Below, in pieces: positions 1 through 13,179 of a DNA stretch of 64,000 nucleotides; positions within the stretch are counted from its first letter, which is position 1; every line of letters starts with the position of its first letter. This stretch comes from Diplolepis rosae (lineage: Eukaryota; Arthropoda; Insecta; Hymenoptera; Diplolepididae). The translations under genes and the position numbers were made by a program. The notes beneath the pieces are model-generated. The model was not told where the DNA came from and made no database searches. It saw nothing but the letters and a program-made list of their open reading frames with translations. The stretch covers positions 930,001 through 994,000 of the forward strand of contig JAPYXD010000700.1 in assembly GCA_030998225.1 (NCBI GenBank). Reading direction: 5' to 3'.

Positions 1-638
1 CTTGGCCACATTACTTAAAGTCAGAGTCCGGAAATCTCGCGTATTACTTGGACACTTTATTAAAATTCTTACAATCCTGAGAATTCGCGCATCACTTAGC
101 CACCTTATTTATGGACAGAGTCCGGAAATCTCGCGTATTACTTGGCCACTTTATAAAAATTCTTATACTCCTAAGAATTCGCTCATTACTTGGCCACCTT
201 ATTTAAAGTAAGGGTCCTGAAACCTCGCGTATTACTTGGCCACTTTAGAAAAATTCTTATACTCCTAAGAATTCGCGCATTACTTGGACAATCTTTTCAG
301 TACATACTTCGTTTAACTCGCGTATTACTTGGCCACATTACTTAAAGTCAGAGTCCGGAAATCTCGCGTATTACTTGGCCATTTTAGAAAAATTCTTATA
401 CTCCTCAGAATTCGCGCATTACTTGGCCACTCTTTTCAGGACAGACTACGTTAAACTCGCGACTTACGAAGCCAATTATGTATTTACATCAGTCCTGTGG
501 TCCATTGAACTCGCACATTACTTGGCCACCTTACTTAAAGTCAGAGTCCGGAAATCTCGCGTATTAGTTGGCCACTTTACAACAATTCTTATACTCCTAG
601 GAACTCGCGCATTACTTGGCCATTCTTTTCAGGACGGA

Positions 639-655
639 CTTCGTTTAACTCGCGT
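639..655 (+). promoter_or_regulatory. CENP-B-box-like motif in satellite 1 (example; recurs array-wide)
   Basis: The junction of spacer C with the following core reads CTTCGTTTAACTCGCGT. Against the mammalian CENP-B box pattern nTTCGnnnnAnnCGGGn it matches eight of the nine essential bases (CGCG instead of CGGG). The same holds for the C variant with TTCGTTCAACTCGCG. Copies with CTTAGTTTAAC have lost the TTCG part. Function is not shown. Confidence 0.35.
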
Positions 656-1689
656 ATTACGAGGCCACTTGTGTTTTTATATCAGTCCTGTGGTCCATTG
701 AACTCGCGCATTACTTGGTCACCTTACTTAAAGTCAGAGTCCGGAAATCTCGCGTATTAGTTGGCCACTTTACAACAATTCTTATACTCCTAAGAATTCG
801 CGCATTACTTGGCCACTCTTTCTAGGACAGACTACGTTCAACTCGCGCATTACTTGGCCACTCTTTGCAGGACAAACTTCGTTCAACTCGCGTATTACGA
901 CGCCACCTATGTATTTATATCAGTCCTGTGGTCCATTGAACTCGCGCATTACTTGGCCACCTTACTTAAAGTCAGAGTCCGGAAATCTCGCGTATTACTT
1001 GGACACTTTATAAAAATTCTTATACTCCTAGGAATTCGCGCATTACTTGGCCATTCTTTTCAGGACAGACTTCGTTTAACTCGCGTATTACGAAGCCACT
1101 TGTGTTTTTATATCAGTCCTGTGGTCCATTGAACTCGCGCATTACTTGGCCACTCTTTGCAGGACAGACTTCGTTCAACTCGCGCATTACTTGGCCACAC
1201 TTTGCAGGACAGACTTCGTTCAACTCGCGTATTACGACGCCACCTATGTATTGATATCAGTCCTGAGGTCCACAGAACTCGTGCATTACTTGATCACCTT
1301 ACTCAATGTCATAGTCTGGAAATCTCGCGTATTACTTGGCCACTTTATAAAAATTCTTATACTCCTAAGAATTCGCGCATTACTTGGCCACCTTATTTAT
1401 AGACAGAGTACGGAAATCTTGCGTATTACTTGGCCACTTTATACAAAAATTCTTATACTCCTAGGAATTCGCGCATTACTTGGCCATTCTTTTCAGGACG
1501 GTCTTCGTTTAACTCGCGTATTACGAGGCCACTTGTGTTTTTATATCAGTCCTGTGGTCCATTGAACTCGCGCATTACTTGGCCACCTTACTTAAAGTCA
1601 GAGTCCGGAAATCTCGCGTATTACTTGGCCACTTTATAAAAATTGTCATACACCTAATAATTAGCGCATAACTTGGCCACCTTACTTAA

Positions 1690-4600
1690 AGTCAGAGTAC
1701 GGAAATCTCGCGTATTAGTTGGCCACTTTACAACAATTCTTATACTCCTAAGAATTCGCGCATTACTTGGCCACTCTTTTCAGTACATACTTCGTTTAAC
1801 TCGCGTATTACGAGGCCACTTGTGTTTTTACATCAGTCCTGAGGTCCACTGAACTCGCGCATTACTTGATCACCTTACTTAATGTCATAGTCCGGAAATC
1901 TCGCGTATTACTTGGCCACTTTATAAAAATTCTTATACTCCTAAGAAATCGCGCATTACTTGGCCACCTTATTTATGGACAGAGTCCGGAAATCTCGCGT
2001 ATTACTTGGCCACTTTATAAAAATTCTTATACTCTTAAGAATTCGCGCATTACTTGGCCACCTTATTTAAAGTATGGGTTCGGAAACCTCGCGTATTACT
2101 TGGCCACTTTAGAAAAATTCTTAAACTCCTAAGAATTCGCGCATTACTTGGACACTCTTTTCAGTACATACTTCGTTTAACTCGCGTATTACGAGGCCAC
2201 TTGTGTTTTTACATCAGTCCTGAGGTCCACTGAACTCGCGCATTACTTGATCACCTTACTTAATGTCATAGTCCGGAAATCTCGCGTATTACTTGGCCAC
2301 TTTATAAAAATTCTTATACTCCTAAGAAATCGCGCATTACTTGGCCACCTTATTTATGGACAGAGTCCGGAAATCTCGCGTATTACTTGGCCACTTTATA
2401 AAAATTCTTATACTCCTAAGAATTCGCTCATTACTTGGCCACCTTATTTAAAGTAAGGGTCCTGAAACCTCGCGTATTACTTGGCCACTTTAGAAAAATT
2501 CTTATACTCCTAAGAATTCGCGCATTACTTGGACAATCTTTTCAGTACATACTTCGTTTAACTCGCGTCTTACGAAGCCAATTATGTATTTACATCAGTC
2601 CTGTGGTCCATTGAACTCGCACATTACTTGGCCACCTTACTTAAAGTCAGAGTCCGGAAATCTCGCGTATTAGTTGGCCACTTTACAACAATTCTTATAC
2701 TCCTAGGAACTCGCGCATTACTTGGCCATTCTTTTCAGGACGGACTTCGTTTAACTCGCGTATTACGAGGCCACTTGTGTTTTTATATCAGTCCTGTGGT
2801 CCATTGAACTCGCGCATTACTTGGCCACCTTACTTAAAGTCAGAGTCCGGAAATCTCGCGTATTACTTGGACACTTTATAAAAATTCTTATACTCCTGAG
2901 AATTCGCGCATCACTTAGCTACCTTATTCAAAGTCAGAGTCCGGAAGTCTCGCGTATTACTGGGCCACTTTAGAAAAATTCTTTTACTCCTCAGAATTCG
3001 CGCATTACTTGGCCACTCTTTTCAGGACATACTTAGTTTAACTCGCGTCTTACGAGGCCAATTATGTATTTACATCAGCCCCGTGGTCCATTAAACTCGC
3101 GCATTACTTGGCAACCCTATTTAAAGTCAGAGTCCGGAAATCTCGCGTATTACTTGGCCACTTTAGAAAAATTGTTATACTCCTATGAATTCGAGCATTA
3201 CTTGGCCACTCTTTTCAGTACAGACTTCGTTTAACTCGCGTATTACGAGGCCAATTATGTATTTACATCAGTCCTGTTGTCCATTGAACTCGCGCATTAC
3301 TTGGCCACCTTACTTAAAGTCAGAGTCCGGTAATCTCGCGTATTACTTGGCCACTTTAGAAAAATTCTTATACTGCTAAGAATTCGCGCATTACTTCGCC
3401 ACTCTTCTCAGTACAGACTTAGTTTAACTCGCGTATTACGAGGCCTATTATGTATTTACATCAGCCCCGTGGTCCATTAAACTCGCGCATTACTTGGCAA
3501 CCCTATTTAAAGTCAGAGTCCGGTAACCTCGCGTATTACTTGGCCACTTTATAAAATTTCGTTTACTCCTAGGAATTCGCGCATTACTCGGCCACTCTTT
3601 TCAGTACAGACTTCGTTTAACTCGCGTATTACGAGGCCACTTATGTATTTACATCAGCCCTGTGGTCCATTAAACTCGCGCATTACTTGGCAACCTTATT
3701 TAAAGTCAGAGTCCGGTAATCTCGCGTATTACTTGGCCACTTTAGAAAAATTCTTATACTCCTAAGAATTCGCGCATAACTTGGCCACACTTTTCAGGAC
3801 AGACTTCGTTTAACTCTCGCATTACGAGACCACTTAGGTTTTTATGTCAGTCCTGAGGTCCATTGAACTCGCGCATTACTTGGCCACCTTACTTAAAGTC
3901 AGAGTCCGGAAATCTCGCGTATTACTTGGCCACTTTATAAAAATTGTCATACACCTAAGAATTAGCGCATAACTTGGCCACCTTACTTAAAGTCAGAGTA
4001 CGGAAATCTTGTGTATTACTTGGCCACTTTATATAAACATTCTTAGACTAATAAGAATTCGCGCATTACTTGGCCACATTATTTAAAGTCAGAGTCCGGA
4101 AATCTCGCGCATTACTTTGCCACATACCTTAAAGTCAGAGTCAGAAAATCTCGCGTATTACTTGGCCATTTTAGAAAGATTATTATACCCCTAAGAATTC
4201 GCGCATTACTTGGCCACATTATTTAAACTCAGAGTCCGGAAAGCTCATGTATTACTTGGCCACATTAGAAAAATCCTTATACTCCTATCAATTCGCGTAT
4301 TACTTGGCCACCGTACTTATAGTCAGAGTACGAAAATCTCGCGCATTACTTGGCCACTTTACAACGATTCTTATACTCCTAGGAATTCGCTCATTATTTG
4401 GCCATTCTTTTCAGGACGGGCTTAGTTTAACTCGCGCATTACGTGGCCTCTTGTGTTTTTATATCAGTCCTGTGGTCCATTGAACTCGCGCATTACTTGG
4501 CCACCTTACTTAAAGTCAGAGTCCGGAAATCTGGCGTATTAGTTGGCCACTTTACAACAATTCTTATACTCCTAGGAATTCGCGCATTACTTGGCCATTC

Positions 4601-4746
4601 TTTTCAGGACGGGCTTAGTTTAACTCGCGCATTACGAGGCCTCTTGTGTTTTTATATCAGTCCTGTGGTCCATTGAACTCGCGCATTACTTGGCCACCTT
4701 ACTTAAAGTCAGAGTCCGGAAATCTCGCGTATTAGTTGGCCACTTT
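1690..4746 (+). repeat. Higher-order repeat of satellite 1, copy 1 (3963-bp offset)
   Basis: This stretch matches about 5653-8709 at a constant offset of 3963 bp, with scattered substitutions and some swapped B-module variants (for example near 2661 versus 6624). Its right part from about 2838 is also a truncated copy of the 2448-bp repeat found at 6801-9248. Similarity to the next copy breaks near 4747, where the B spacer changes from an ACAACA to an ATAAAA variant. The boundaries are approximate, read by eye. Confidence 0.75.
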
Positions 4747-6800
4747 ATAAAAATTCTTATACTCCTAAGAATTCGCTCATTACTTGGCCACCTTATTTAA
4801 AGTAAGGGTCCTGAAACCTCGCGTATTACTTGGCCACTTTAGAAAAATTCTTATACTCCTAAGAATTCGCGCATTACTTGGACAATCTTTTCAGTACATA
4901 CTTCGTTTAACTCGCGTATTACTTGGCCACATTACTTAAAGTCAGAGTCCGGAAATCTCGCGTATTACTTGGACACTTTATTAAAATTCTTACAATCCTG
5001 AGAATTCGCGCATCACTTAGCCACCTTATTTATGGACAGAGTCCGGAAATCTCGCGTATTACTTGGCCACTTTATAAAAATTCTTATACTCCTAAGAATT
5101 CGCTCATTACTTGGCCACCTTATTTAAAGTAAGGGTCCTGAAACCTCGCGTATTACTTGGCCACTTTAGAAAAATTCTTATACTCCTAAGAATTCGCGCA
5201 TTACTTGGACAATCTTTTCAGTACATACTTCGTTTAACTCGCGTATTACTTGGCCACATTACTTAAAGTCAGAGTCCGGAAATCTCGCGTATTACTTGGC
5301 CATTTTAGAAAAATTCTTATACTCCTCAGAATTCGCGCATTACTTGGCCACTCTTTTCAGGACAGACTTCGTTTAACTCGCGTCTTACGAAGCCAATTAT
5401 GTATTTACATCAGTCCTGTGGTCCATTGAACTCGCACATTACTTGGCCACCTTACTTAAAGTCAGAGTCCGGAAATCTCGCGTATTAGTTGGCCACTTTA
5501 CAACAATTCTTATACTCCTAGGAACTCGCGCATTACTTGGCCATTCTTTTCAGGACGGACTTCGTTTAACTCGCGTATTACGAGGCCACTTGTGTTTTTA
5601 TATCAGTCCTGTGGTCCATTGAACTCGCGCATTACTTGGCCACCTTACTTAAAGTCAGAGTCCGGAAATCTCGCGTATTAGTTGGCCACTTTACAACAAT
5701 TCTTATACTCCTAAGAATTCGCGCATTACTTGGCCACTCTTTTCAGTACATACTTCGTTTAACTCGCGTATTACGAGGCCACTTGTGTTTTTACATCAGT
5801 CCTGAGGTCCACTGAACTCGCGCATTACTTGATCACCTTACTTAATGTCATAGTCCGGAAATCTCGCGTATTACTTGGCCACTTTATAAAAATTCTTATA
5901 CTCCTAAGAAATCGCGCATTACTTGGCCACCTTATTTATGGACAGAGTCCGGAAATCTCGCGTATTACTTGGCCACTTTATAAAAATTCTTATACTCTTA
6001 AGAATTCGCGCATTACTTGGCCACCTTATTTAAAGTATGGGTTCGGAAACCTCGCGTATTACTTGGCCACTTTAGAAAAATTCTTAAACTCCTAAGAATT
6101 CGCGCATTACTTGGACACTCTTTTCAGTACATACTTCGTTTAACTCGCGTATTACGAGGCCACTTGTGTTTTTACATCAGTCCTGAGGTCCACTGAACTC
6201 GCGCATTACTTGATCACCTTACTTAATGTCATAGTCCGGAAATCTCGCGTATTACTTGGCCACTTTATAAAAAGTCCTATACTCCTAAGAAATCGCGCAT
6301 TACTTGGCCACCTTATTTATGGACAGAGTCCGGAAATCTCGCGTATTACTTGGCCACTTTATAAAAATTCTTATACTCCTAAGAATTCGCTCATTACTTG
6401 GCCACCTTATTTAAAGTAAGGGTCCTGAAACCTCGCGTATTACTTGGCCACTTTAGAAAAATTCTTATACTCCTAAGAATTCGCGCATTACTTGGACAAT
6501 CTTTTCAGTACATACTTCGTTTAACTCGCGTCTTACGAAGCCAATTATGTATTTACATCAGTCCTGTGGTCCATTGAACTCGCACATTACTTGGCCACCT
6601 TACTTAAAGTCAGAGTCCGGAAATCTCGCGTATTACTTGGACACTTTATAAAAATTCTTATACTCCTAGGAACTCGCGCATTACTTGGCCATTCTTTTCA
6701 GGACGGACTTCGTTTAACTCGCGTATTACGAGGCCACTTGTGTTTTTATATCAGTCCTGTGGTCCATTGAACTCGCGCATTACTTGGCCACCTTACTTAA

Positions 6801-9248
6801 AGTCAGAGTCCGGAAATCTCGCGTATTACTTGGACACTTTATAAAAATTCTTATACTCCTGAGAATTCGCGCATCACTTAGCTACCTTATTCAAAGTCAG
6901 AGTCCGGAAGTCTCGCGTATTACTGGGCCACTTTAGAAAAATTCTTTTACTCCTCAGAATTCGCGCATTACTTGGCCACTCTTTTCAGGACATACTTAGT
7001 TTAACTCGCGTCTTACGAGGCCAATTATGTATTTACATCAGCCCCGTGGTCCATTAAACTCGCGCATTACTTGGCAACCCTATTTAAAGTCAGAGTCCGG
7101 AAATCTCGCGTATTACTTGGCCACTTTAGAAAAATTGTTATACTCCTATGAATTCGAGCATTACTTGGCCACTCTTTTCAGTACAGACTTCGTTTAACTC
7201 GCGTATTACGAGGCCAATTATGTATTTACATCAGTCCTGTTGTCCATTGAACTCGCGCATTACTTGGCCACCTTACTTAAAGTCAGATTCCGGTAATCTC
7301 GCGTATTACTTGTCTACTTTAGAAAAATTCTTATACTGCTAAGAATTCGCGCATTACTTCGCCACTCTTCTCAGTACAGACTTAGTTTAACTCGCGTATT
7401 ACGAGGCCTATTATGTATTTACATCAGCCCCGTGGTCCATTAAACTCGCGCATTACTTGGCAACCCTATTTAAAGTCAGAGTCCGGTAATCTCGCGTATT
7501 ACTTGGCCACTTTAGAAAAATTCTTATACTCCTAGGAATTCGCGCATTACTCGGCCACTCTTTTCAGTACAGACTTCGTTTAACTCGCGTATTACGAGGC
7601 CACTTATGTATTTACATCAGCCCTGTGGTCCATTAAACTCGCGCATTACTTGGCAACCTTATTTAAAGTCAGAGTCCGGTAATCTCGCGTATTACTTGGC
7701 CACTTTAGAAAAATTCTTATACTCCTAAGAATTCGCGCATAACTTGGCCACACTTTTCAGGACAGACTTCGTTTAACTCTCGCATTACGAGACCACTTAG
7801 GTTTTTATGTCAGTCCTGAGGTCCATTGAACTCGCGCATTACTTGGCCACCTTACTTAAAGTCAGAGTCCGGAAATCTCGCGTATTACTTGGCCACTTTA
7901 TAAAAATTGTCATACACCTAAGAATTAGCGCATAACTTGGCCACCTTACTTAAAGTCAGAGTACGGAAATCTTGTGTATTACTTGGCCACTTTATATAAA
8001 CATTCTTAGACTAATAAGAATTCGCGCATTACTTGGCCACATTATTTAAAGTCAGAGTCCGGAAATCTCGCGCATTACTTTGCCACATACCTTAAAGTCA
8101 GAGTCAGAAAATCTCGCGTATTACTTGGCCATTTTAGAAAGATTATTATACCCCTAAGAATTCGCGCATTACTTGGCCACATTATTTAAAGTCAGAGTCC
8201 GGAAAGCTCATGTATTACTTGGCCACATTAGAAAAATCCTTATACTCCTATCAATTCGCGTATTACTTGGCCACCGTACTTATAGTCAGAGTACGAAAAT
8301 CTCGCGCATTACTTGGCCACTTTACAACGATTCTTATACTCCTAGGAATTCGCTCATTATTTGGCCATTCTTTTCAGGACGGGCTTAGTTTAACTCGCGC
8401 ATTACGTGGCCTCTTGTGTTTTTATATCAGTCCTGTGGTCCATTGAACTCGCGCATTACTTGGCCACCTTACTTAAAGTCAGAGTCCGGAAATCTGGCGT
8501 ATTAGTTGGCCACTTTACAACAATTCTAAAACTCCTAGGAATTCGCGCATTACTTGGCCATTCTTTTCAGGACGGGCTTAGTTTAACTCGCGCATTACGA
8601 GGCCTCTTGTGTTTTTATATCAGTCCTGTGGTCCATTGAACTCGCGCATTACTTGGCCACCTTACTTAAAGTCAGAGTCCGGAAATCTCGCGTATTAGTT
8701 GGCCACTTTACAACAATTCTTATACTCCTAGGAATTCGCTCATTACTTGGCCATTCTTTTCAGGATGGACTTCGTTTAACTCGCGTATTACGAGTCCACT
8801 TGTGTTTTTATATCAGTCCTGTGGTCCATTGAACTCGCGCATTACTTGGCCACCTTACTTAAAGTCAGAGTCCGGAAATCTCGCGTATTATTTGGCCACT
8901 TTACAACAATTCTTATACTCCTAGGAATTCGCGCATTATTTGGCCATTCTTTTCAGGACGGGCTTAGTTTAACTTGCGTATTACGAGTCCACTTGTGTTT
9001 TTATATCAGTCCTGTGGTCCATTGAACTCGCGCATTACTTGGCCACCTTACTTAAAGTCAGAGTCCGGAAATCTCGCGTATTAGTTGGCCACTTTACAAC
9101 AATTCTTATACTCCTAGGAATTCGCGCATTACTTGGCCATTCTTTTCAGGACGGGCTTAGTTTAACTCGCGCATTACGAGGCCTCTTGTGTTTTTATATC
9201 AGTCCTGTGGTCCATTGAACTCGCGCATTACTTGGCCACCTTACTTAA
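6801..9248 (+). repeat. 2448-bp higher-order repeat of satellite 1, first tandem copy
   Basis: Landmarks at 7148, 8173, 8210 and 8406 recur exactly 2448 bp further on, at 9596, 10621, 10658 and 10854. The copy runs up to 9248 and is followed directly by its duplicate. It contains many A-B pairs with unusual B spacers (for example ATTGTCATACACCTAAG and ATTATTATACCCCTAAG) in addition to the standard modules. The edges are approximate to within a module. Confidence 0.8.
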
Positions 9249-11696
9249 AGTCAGAGTCCGGAAATCTCGCGTATTACTTGGACACTTTATAAAAATTCTT
9301 ATACTCCTGAGAATTCGCGCATCACTTAGCTACCTTATTCAAAGTCAGAGTCCGGAAGTCTCGCGTATTACTGGGCCACTTTAGAAAAATTCTTTTACTC
9401 CTCAGAATTCGCGCATTACTTGGCCACTCTTTTCAGGACATACTTAGTTTAACTCGCGTCTTACGAGGCCAATTATGTATTTACATCAGCCCCGTGGTCC
9501 ATTAAACTCGCGCATTACTTGGCAACCCTATTTAAAGTCAGAGTCCGGAAATCTCGCGTATTACTTGGCCACTTTAGAAAAATTGTTATACTCCTATGAA
9601 TTCGAGCATTACTTGGCCACTCTTTTCAGTACAGACTTCGTTTAACTCGCGTATTACGAGGCCAATTATGTATTTACATCAGTCCTGTTGTCCATTGAAC
9701 TCGCGCATTACTTGGCCACCTTACTTAAAGTCAGATTCCGGTAATCTCGCGTATTACTTGTCTACTTTAGAAAAATTCTTATACTGCTAAGAATTCGCGC
9801 ATTACTTCGCCACTCTTCTCAGTACAGACTTAGTTTAACTCGCGTATTACGAGGCCTATTATGTATTTACATCAGCCCCGTGGTCCATTAAACTCGCGCA
9901 TTACTTGGCAACCCTATTTAAAGTCAGAGTCCGGTAATCTCGCGTATTACTTGGCCACTTTAGAAAAATTCTTATACTCCTACGACTTCGCGCATTACTC
10001 GGCCACTCTTTTCAGTACAGACTTCGTTTAACTCGCGTATTACGAGGCCACTTATGTATTTACATCAGCCCTGTGGTCCATTAAACTCGCGCATTACTTG
10101 GCAACCTTATTTAAAGTCAGAGTCCGGTAATCTCGCGTATTACTTGGCCACTTTAGAAAAATTCTTATACTCCTAAGAATTCGCGCATAACTTGGCCACA
10201 CTTTTCAGGACAGACTTCGTTTAACTCTCGCATTACGAGACCTCGTCTGTTTTTATGTCAGTCCTGAGGTCCATTGAACTCGCGCATTACTTGGCCACCT
10301 TACTTAAAGTCATAGTCCGGAAATCTCGCGTATTACTTGGCCACGTTATAAAAATTGTCATACACCTAAGAATTAGCGCATAACTTGGCCACCTTACTTA
10401 AAGTCAGAGTACGGAAATCTTGTGTATTACTTGGCCACTTTATATAAACATTCTTAGACTAATAAGAATTCGCGCATGACTTGGGCTCATTATTTAAAGT
10501 CAGAGTCCGGAAATCTCGCGCATTACTTTGCCACATACCTTAAAGTCAGAGTCAGAAAATCTCGCGTATTACTTGGCCATTTTAGAAAGATTATTATACC
10601 CCTAAGAATTCGCGCATTACTTGGCCACATTATTTAAAGTCAGAGTCCGGAAAGCTCATGTATTACTTGGCCACATTAGAAAAATCCTTATACTCCTATC
10701 AATTCGCGTATTACTTGGCCACCGTACTTATAGTCAGAGTACGAAAATCTCGCGCATTACTTGGCCACTTTACAACGATTCTTATACTCCTAGGAATTCG
10801 CTCATTATTTGGCCATTCTTTTCAGGACGGGCTTAGTTTAACTCGCGCATTACGTGGCCTCTTGTGTTTTTATATCAGTCCTGTGGTCCATTGAACTCGC
10901 GCATTACTTGGCCACCTTACTTAAAGTCAGAGTCCGGAAATCTGGCGTATTAGTTGGCCACTTTACAACAATTCTTATACTCCTAGGAATTCGCGCATTA
11001 CTTGGCCATTCTTTTCAGGACGGGCTTAGTTTAACTCGCGCATTACGAGGCCTCTTGTGTTTTTATATCAGTCCTGTGGTCCATTGAACTCGCGCATTAC
11101 TTGGCCACCTTACTTAAAGTCAGAGTCCGGAAATCTCGCGTATTAGTTGGCCACTTTACAACAATTCTTATACTCCTAGGAATTCGCTCATTACTTGGCC
11201 ATTCTTTTCAGGATGGACTTCGTTTAACTCGCGTATTACGAGTCCACTTGTGTTTTTATATCAGTCCTGTGGTCCATTGAACTCGCGCATTACTTGGCCA
11301 CCTTACTTAAAGTCAGAGTCCGGAAATCTCGCGTATTATTTGGGCACTTTACAACAATTCTTATACTCCTAGGAATTCGCGCATTATTTGGCCATTCTTT
11401 TCAGGACGGGCTTAGTTTAACTTGCGTATTACGAGTCCACTTGTGTTTTTATATCAGTCCTGTGGTCCATTGAACTCGCGCATTACTTGGCCACCTTACT
11501 TAAAGTCAGAGTCCGGAAATCTCGCGTATTAGTTGGCCACTTTACAACAATTCTTATACTCCTAGGAATTCGCGCATTACTTGGCCATTCTTTTCAGGAC
11601 GGGCTTAGTTTAACTCGCGCATTACGAGGCCTCTTGTGTTTTTATATCAGTCCTGTGGTCCATTAAACTCGCGCATTACTTGGTCACCTTACTTAA
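9249..11696 (+). repeat. 2448-bp higher-order repeat of satellite 1, second tandem copy
   Basis: Direct tandem duplicate of 6801-9248. It carries several small private changes, for example at 9983-9986, 10227-10233, 10313, 10336 and 10478-10490. The second copy has therefore had time to diverge slightly, or has more base errors than its neighbour. Confidence 0.8.
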
Positions 11697-13175
11697 AGTC
11701 AGAGTCCGGAAATCTCGCGTATTAGTTGGCCACTTTACAACAATTCTTATACTCCTAAGAATTCGCGCATTACTTGGCCACTCTTTGCAGGACAGACTTC
11801 GTTCAACTCGCGCATTACTTGGCCACACTTTGCAGGACAGACTTCGTTCAACTCGCGTATTACGACGCCACCTATGTATTTATATCAGTCCTGAGGTCCA
11901 CTGAACTCGTGCATTACTTGATGACCTTACTTAATGTCAGAGTCCGGAATTCTCGCGTATTAGTTGGCCACTTTACAACAATTCTTATACTCCTAGGAAT
12001 TCGCGCATTACTTGGCCATTCTTTTCAGGACGGACTTCGTTTATCTCGCGTATTACGAGGCCACTTGTGTTTTTATATCAGTCCTGTGGTCCATTGAACT
12101 CGCGCATTACTTGGCCACCTTACTTAAAGTCAGAGTCCGGAAATCTCGCGTATTACTTGGCCACTTTATAAAAATTTTCATACACCTAAAAATTAGCGCA
12201 TAACTTGGCCACCTTACTTAAAGTCAGAGTACGGAAATCTCGCGTATTAGTTGGCCACTTTACAACAATTCTTATACTCCTAAGAATTCGCGCATTACTT
12301 GGCCCCTCTTTGCAGGATAGACTACGTTCAACTCGCGCATTACGAGGCCTCTTGTGTTTTTATATCAGTCCTGTGGTCCATTAAACTCGCGCATTACTTG
12401 GTCACCTTACTTAAAGTCAGAGTCCGGAAATCTCGCGTATTAGTTGGCCACTTTACAACAATTCTTATACTCCTAAGAATTCGCGCATTACTTGGCCACT
12501 CTTTGCAGGACAGACTTCGTACAACTCGCGCATTACGAGGCCTCTTGTGTTTTTATATCAGTCCTGTGGTCCATTAAACTCGCGCATTACTTGGTCACCT
12601 TACTTAAAGTCAGAGTCCGGAAATCTCGCGTATTAGTTGGCCACTTTACAACAATTCTTATACTCCTAGGAATTCGCGCATTACTTGGCCATTCTTTTCA
12701 GGACGGGCTTAGTTTAACTCGCGCATTACGAGGCCTCTTGTGTTTTTATATCAGTCCTGTGGTCCATTGAACTTGCGCATTACTTGGCCACCTTACTTAA
12801 AGTCAGAGTCCGGAAATCTGGCGTATTAGTTGGCCACTTTACAACAATTCTTATACTCCTAGGAATTCGCGCATTACTTGGCCATTCTTTTCAGGACGGG
12901 CTTAGTTTAACTCGCGCATTAAGAGGCCTCTTGTGTTTTTATATCAGTCCTGTGGTCCATTGAACTCGCGCATTACTTGGCCACCTTACTTAAAGTCAGA
13001 GTCCGGAAATCTCGCGTATTAGTTGGCCACTTTACAACAATTCTTATACTCCTAGGAATTCGCTCATTACTTGGCCATTCTTTTCAGGACGGGCTTAGTT
13101 TAACTCGCGCATTACGAGGCCTCTTGTGTTTTTATATCAGTCCTGTGGTCCATTAAACTCGCGCATTACTTGTTC
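11686..13175 (+). repeat. 1490-bp higher-order repeat of satellite 1 preceding the retrotransposon
   Basis: The sequence from 11686 matches the sequence after the retrotransposon from 20815 at a constant offset of 9129 bp, up to roughly 13061 (22190). Subtracting the 7635-bp element and the 4-bp duplication leaves a tandem period of 1490 bp. The element therefore landed close to the junction between two copies of this higher-order unit. Confidence 0.8.
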
Positions 13176-13179
13176 ACCT
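13176..13179. repeat. Target-site duplication ACCT, left copy
   Basis: The four bases before the left LTR are ACCT and are repeated directly after the right LTR at 20815-20818. Removing the element and one copy restores the standard satellite sequence TCACCTTACTTAAAG. A 4-bp duplication is usual for gypsy-type integrases. Confidence 0.92.

Larger units (their letters stand above)
1..13179 (+). repeat. Satellite 1 array, left block (193-bp four-module satellite)
   Basis: Continuous head-to-tail tandem repeat in one orientation. Every 44-54 bp there is a version of the core CTCGCGYATTACTTGGCCAC, followed by one of four spacer types. Type A contains CTTAAAGTCAGAGTCCGG, type B contains ATTCTTATACTCCTA and ends in an EcoRI site, type C contains TCAGGACGGACTTCG, and type D contains ATATCAGTCCTGTGGTCC. 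The regular order A-B-C-D makes 193 bp, but A-B pairs and C modules are often repeated. This block also contains long higher-order duplications, listed separately. No gene is seen. The array ends exactly where the retrotransposon begins. Confidence 0.97.

Noticed and set aside
1..13179. CRISPR-like pattern of a conserved 20-bp core separated by 24-34 bp spacers
   Set aside because: The spacers are not unique; only four types with small variants recur hundreds of times. The cores vary by module and there are no cas genes. It is a modular satellite.
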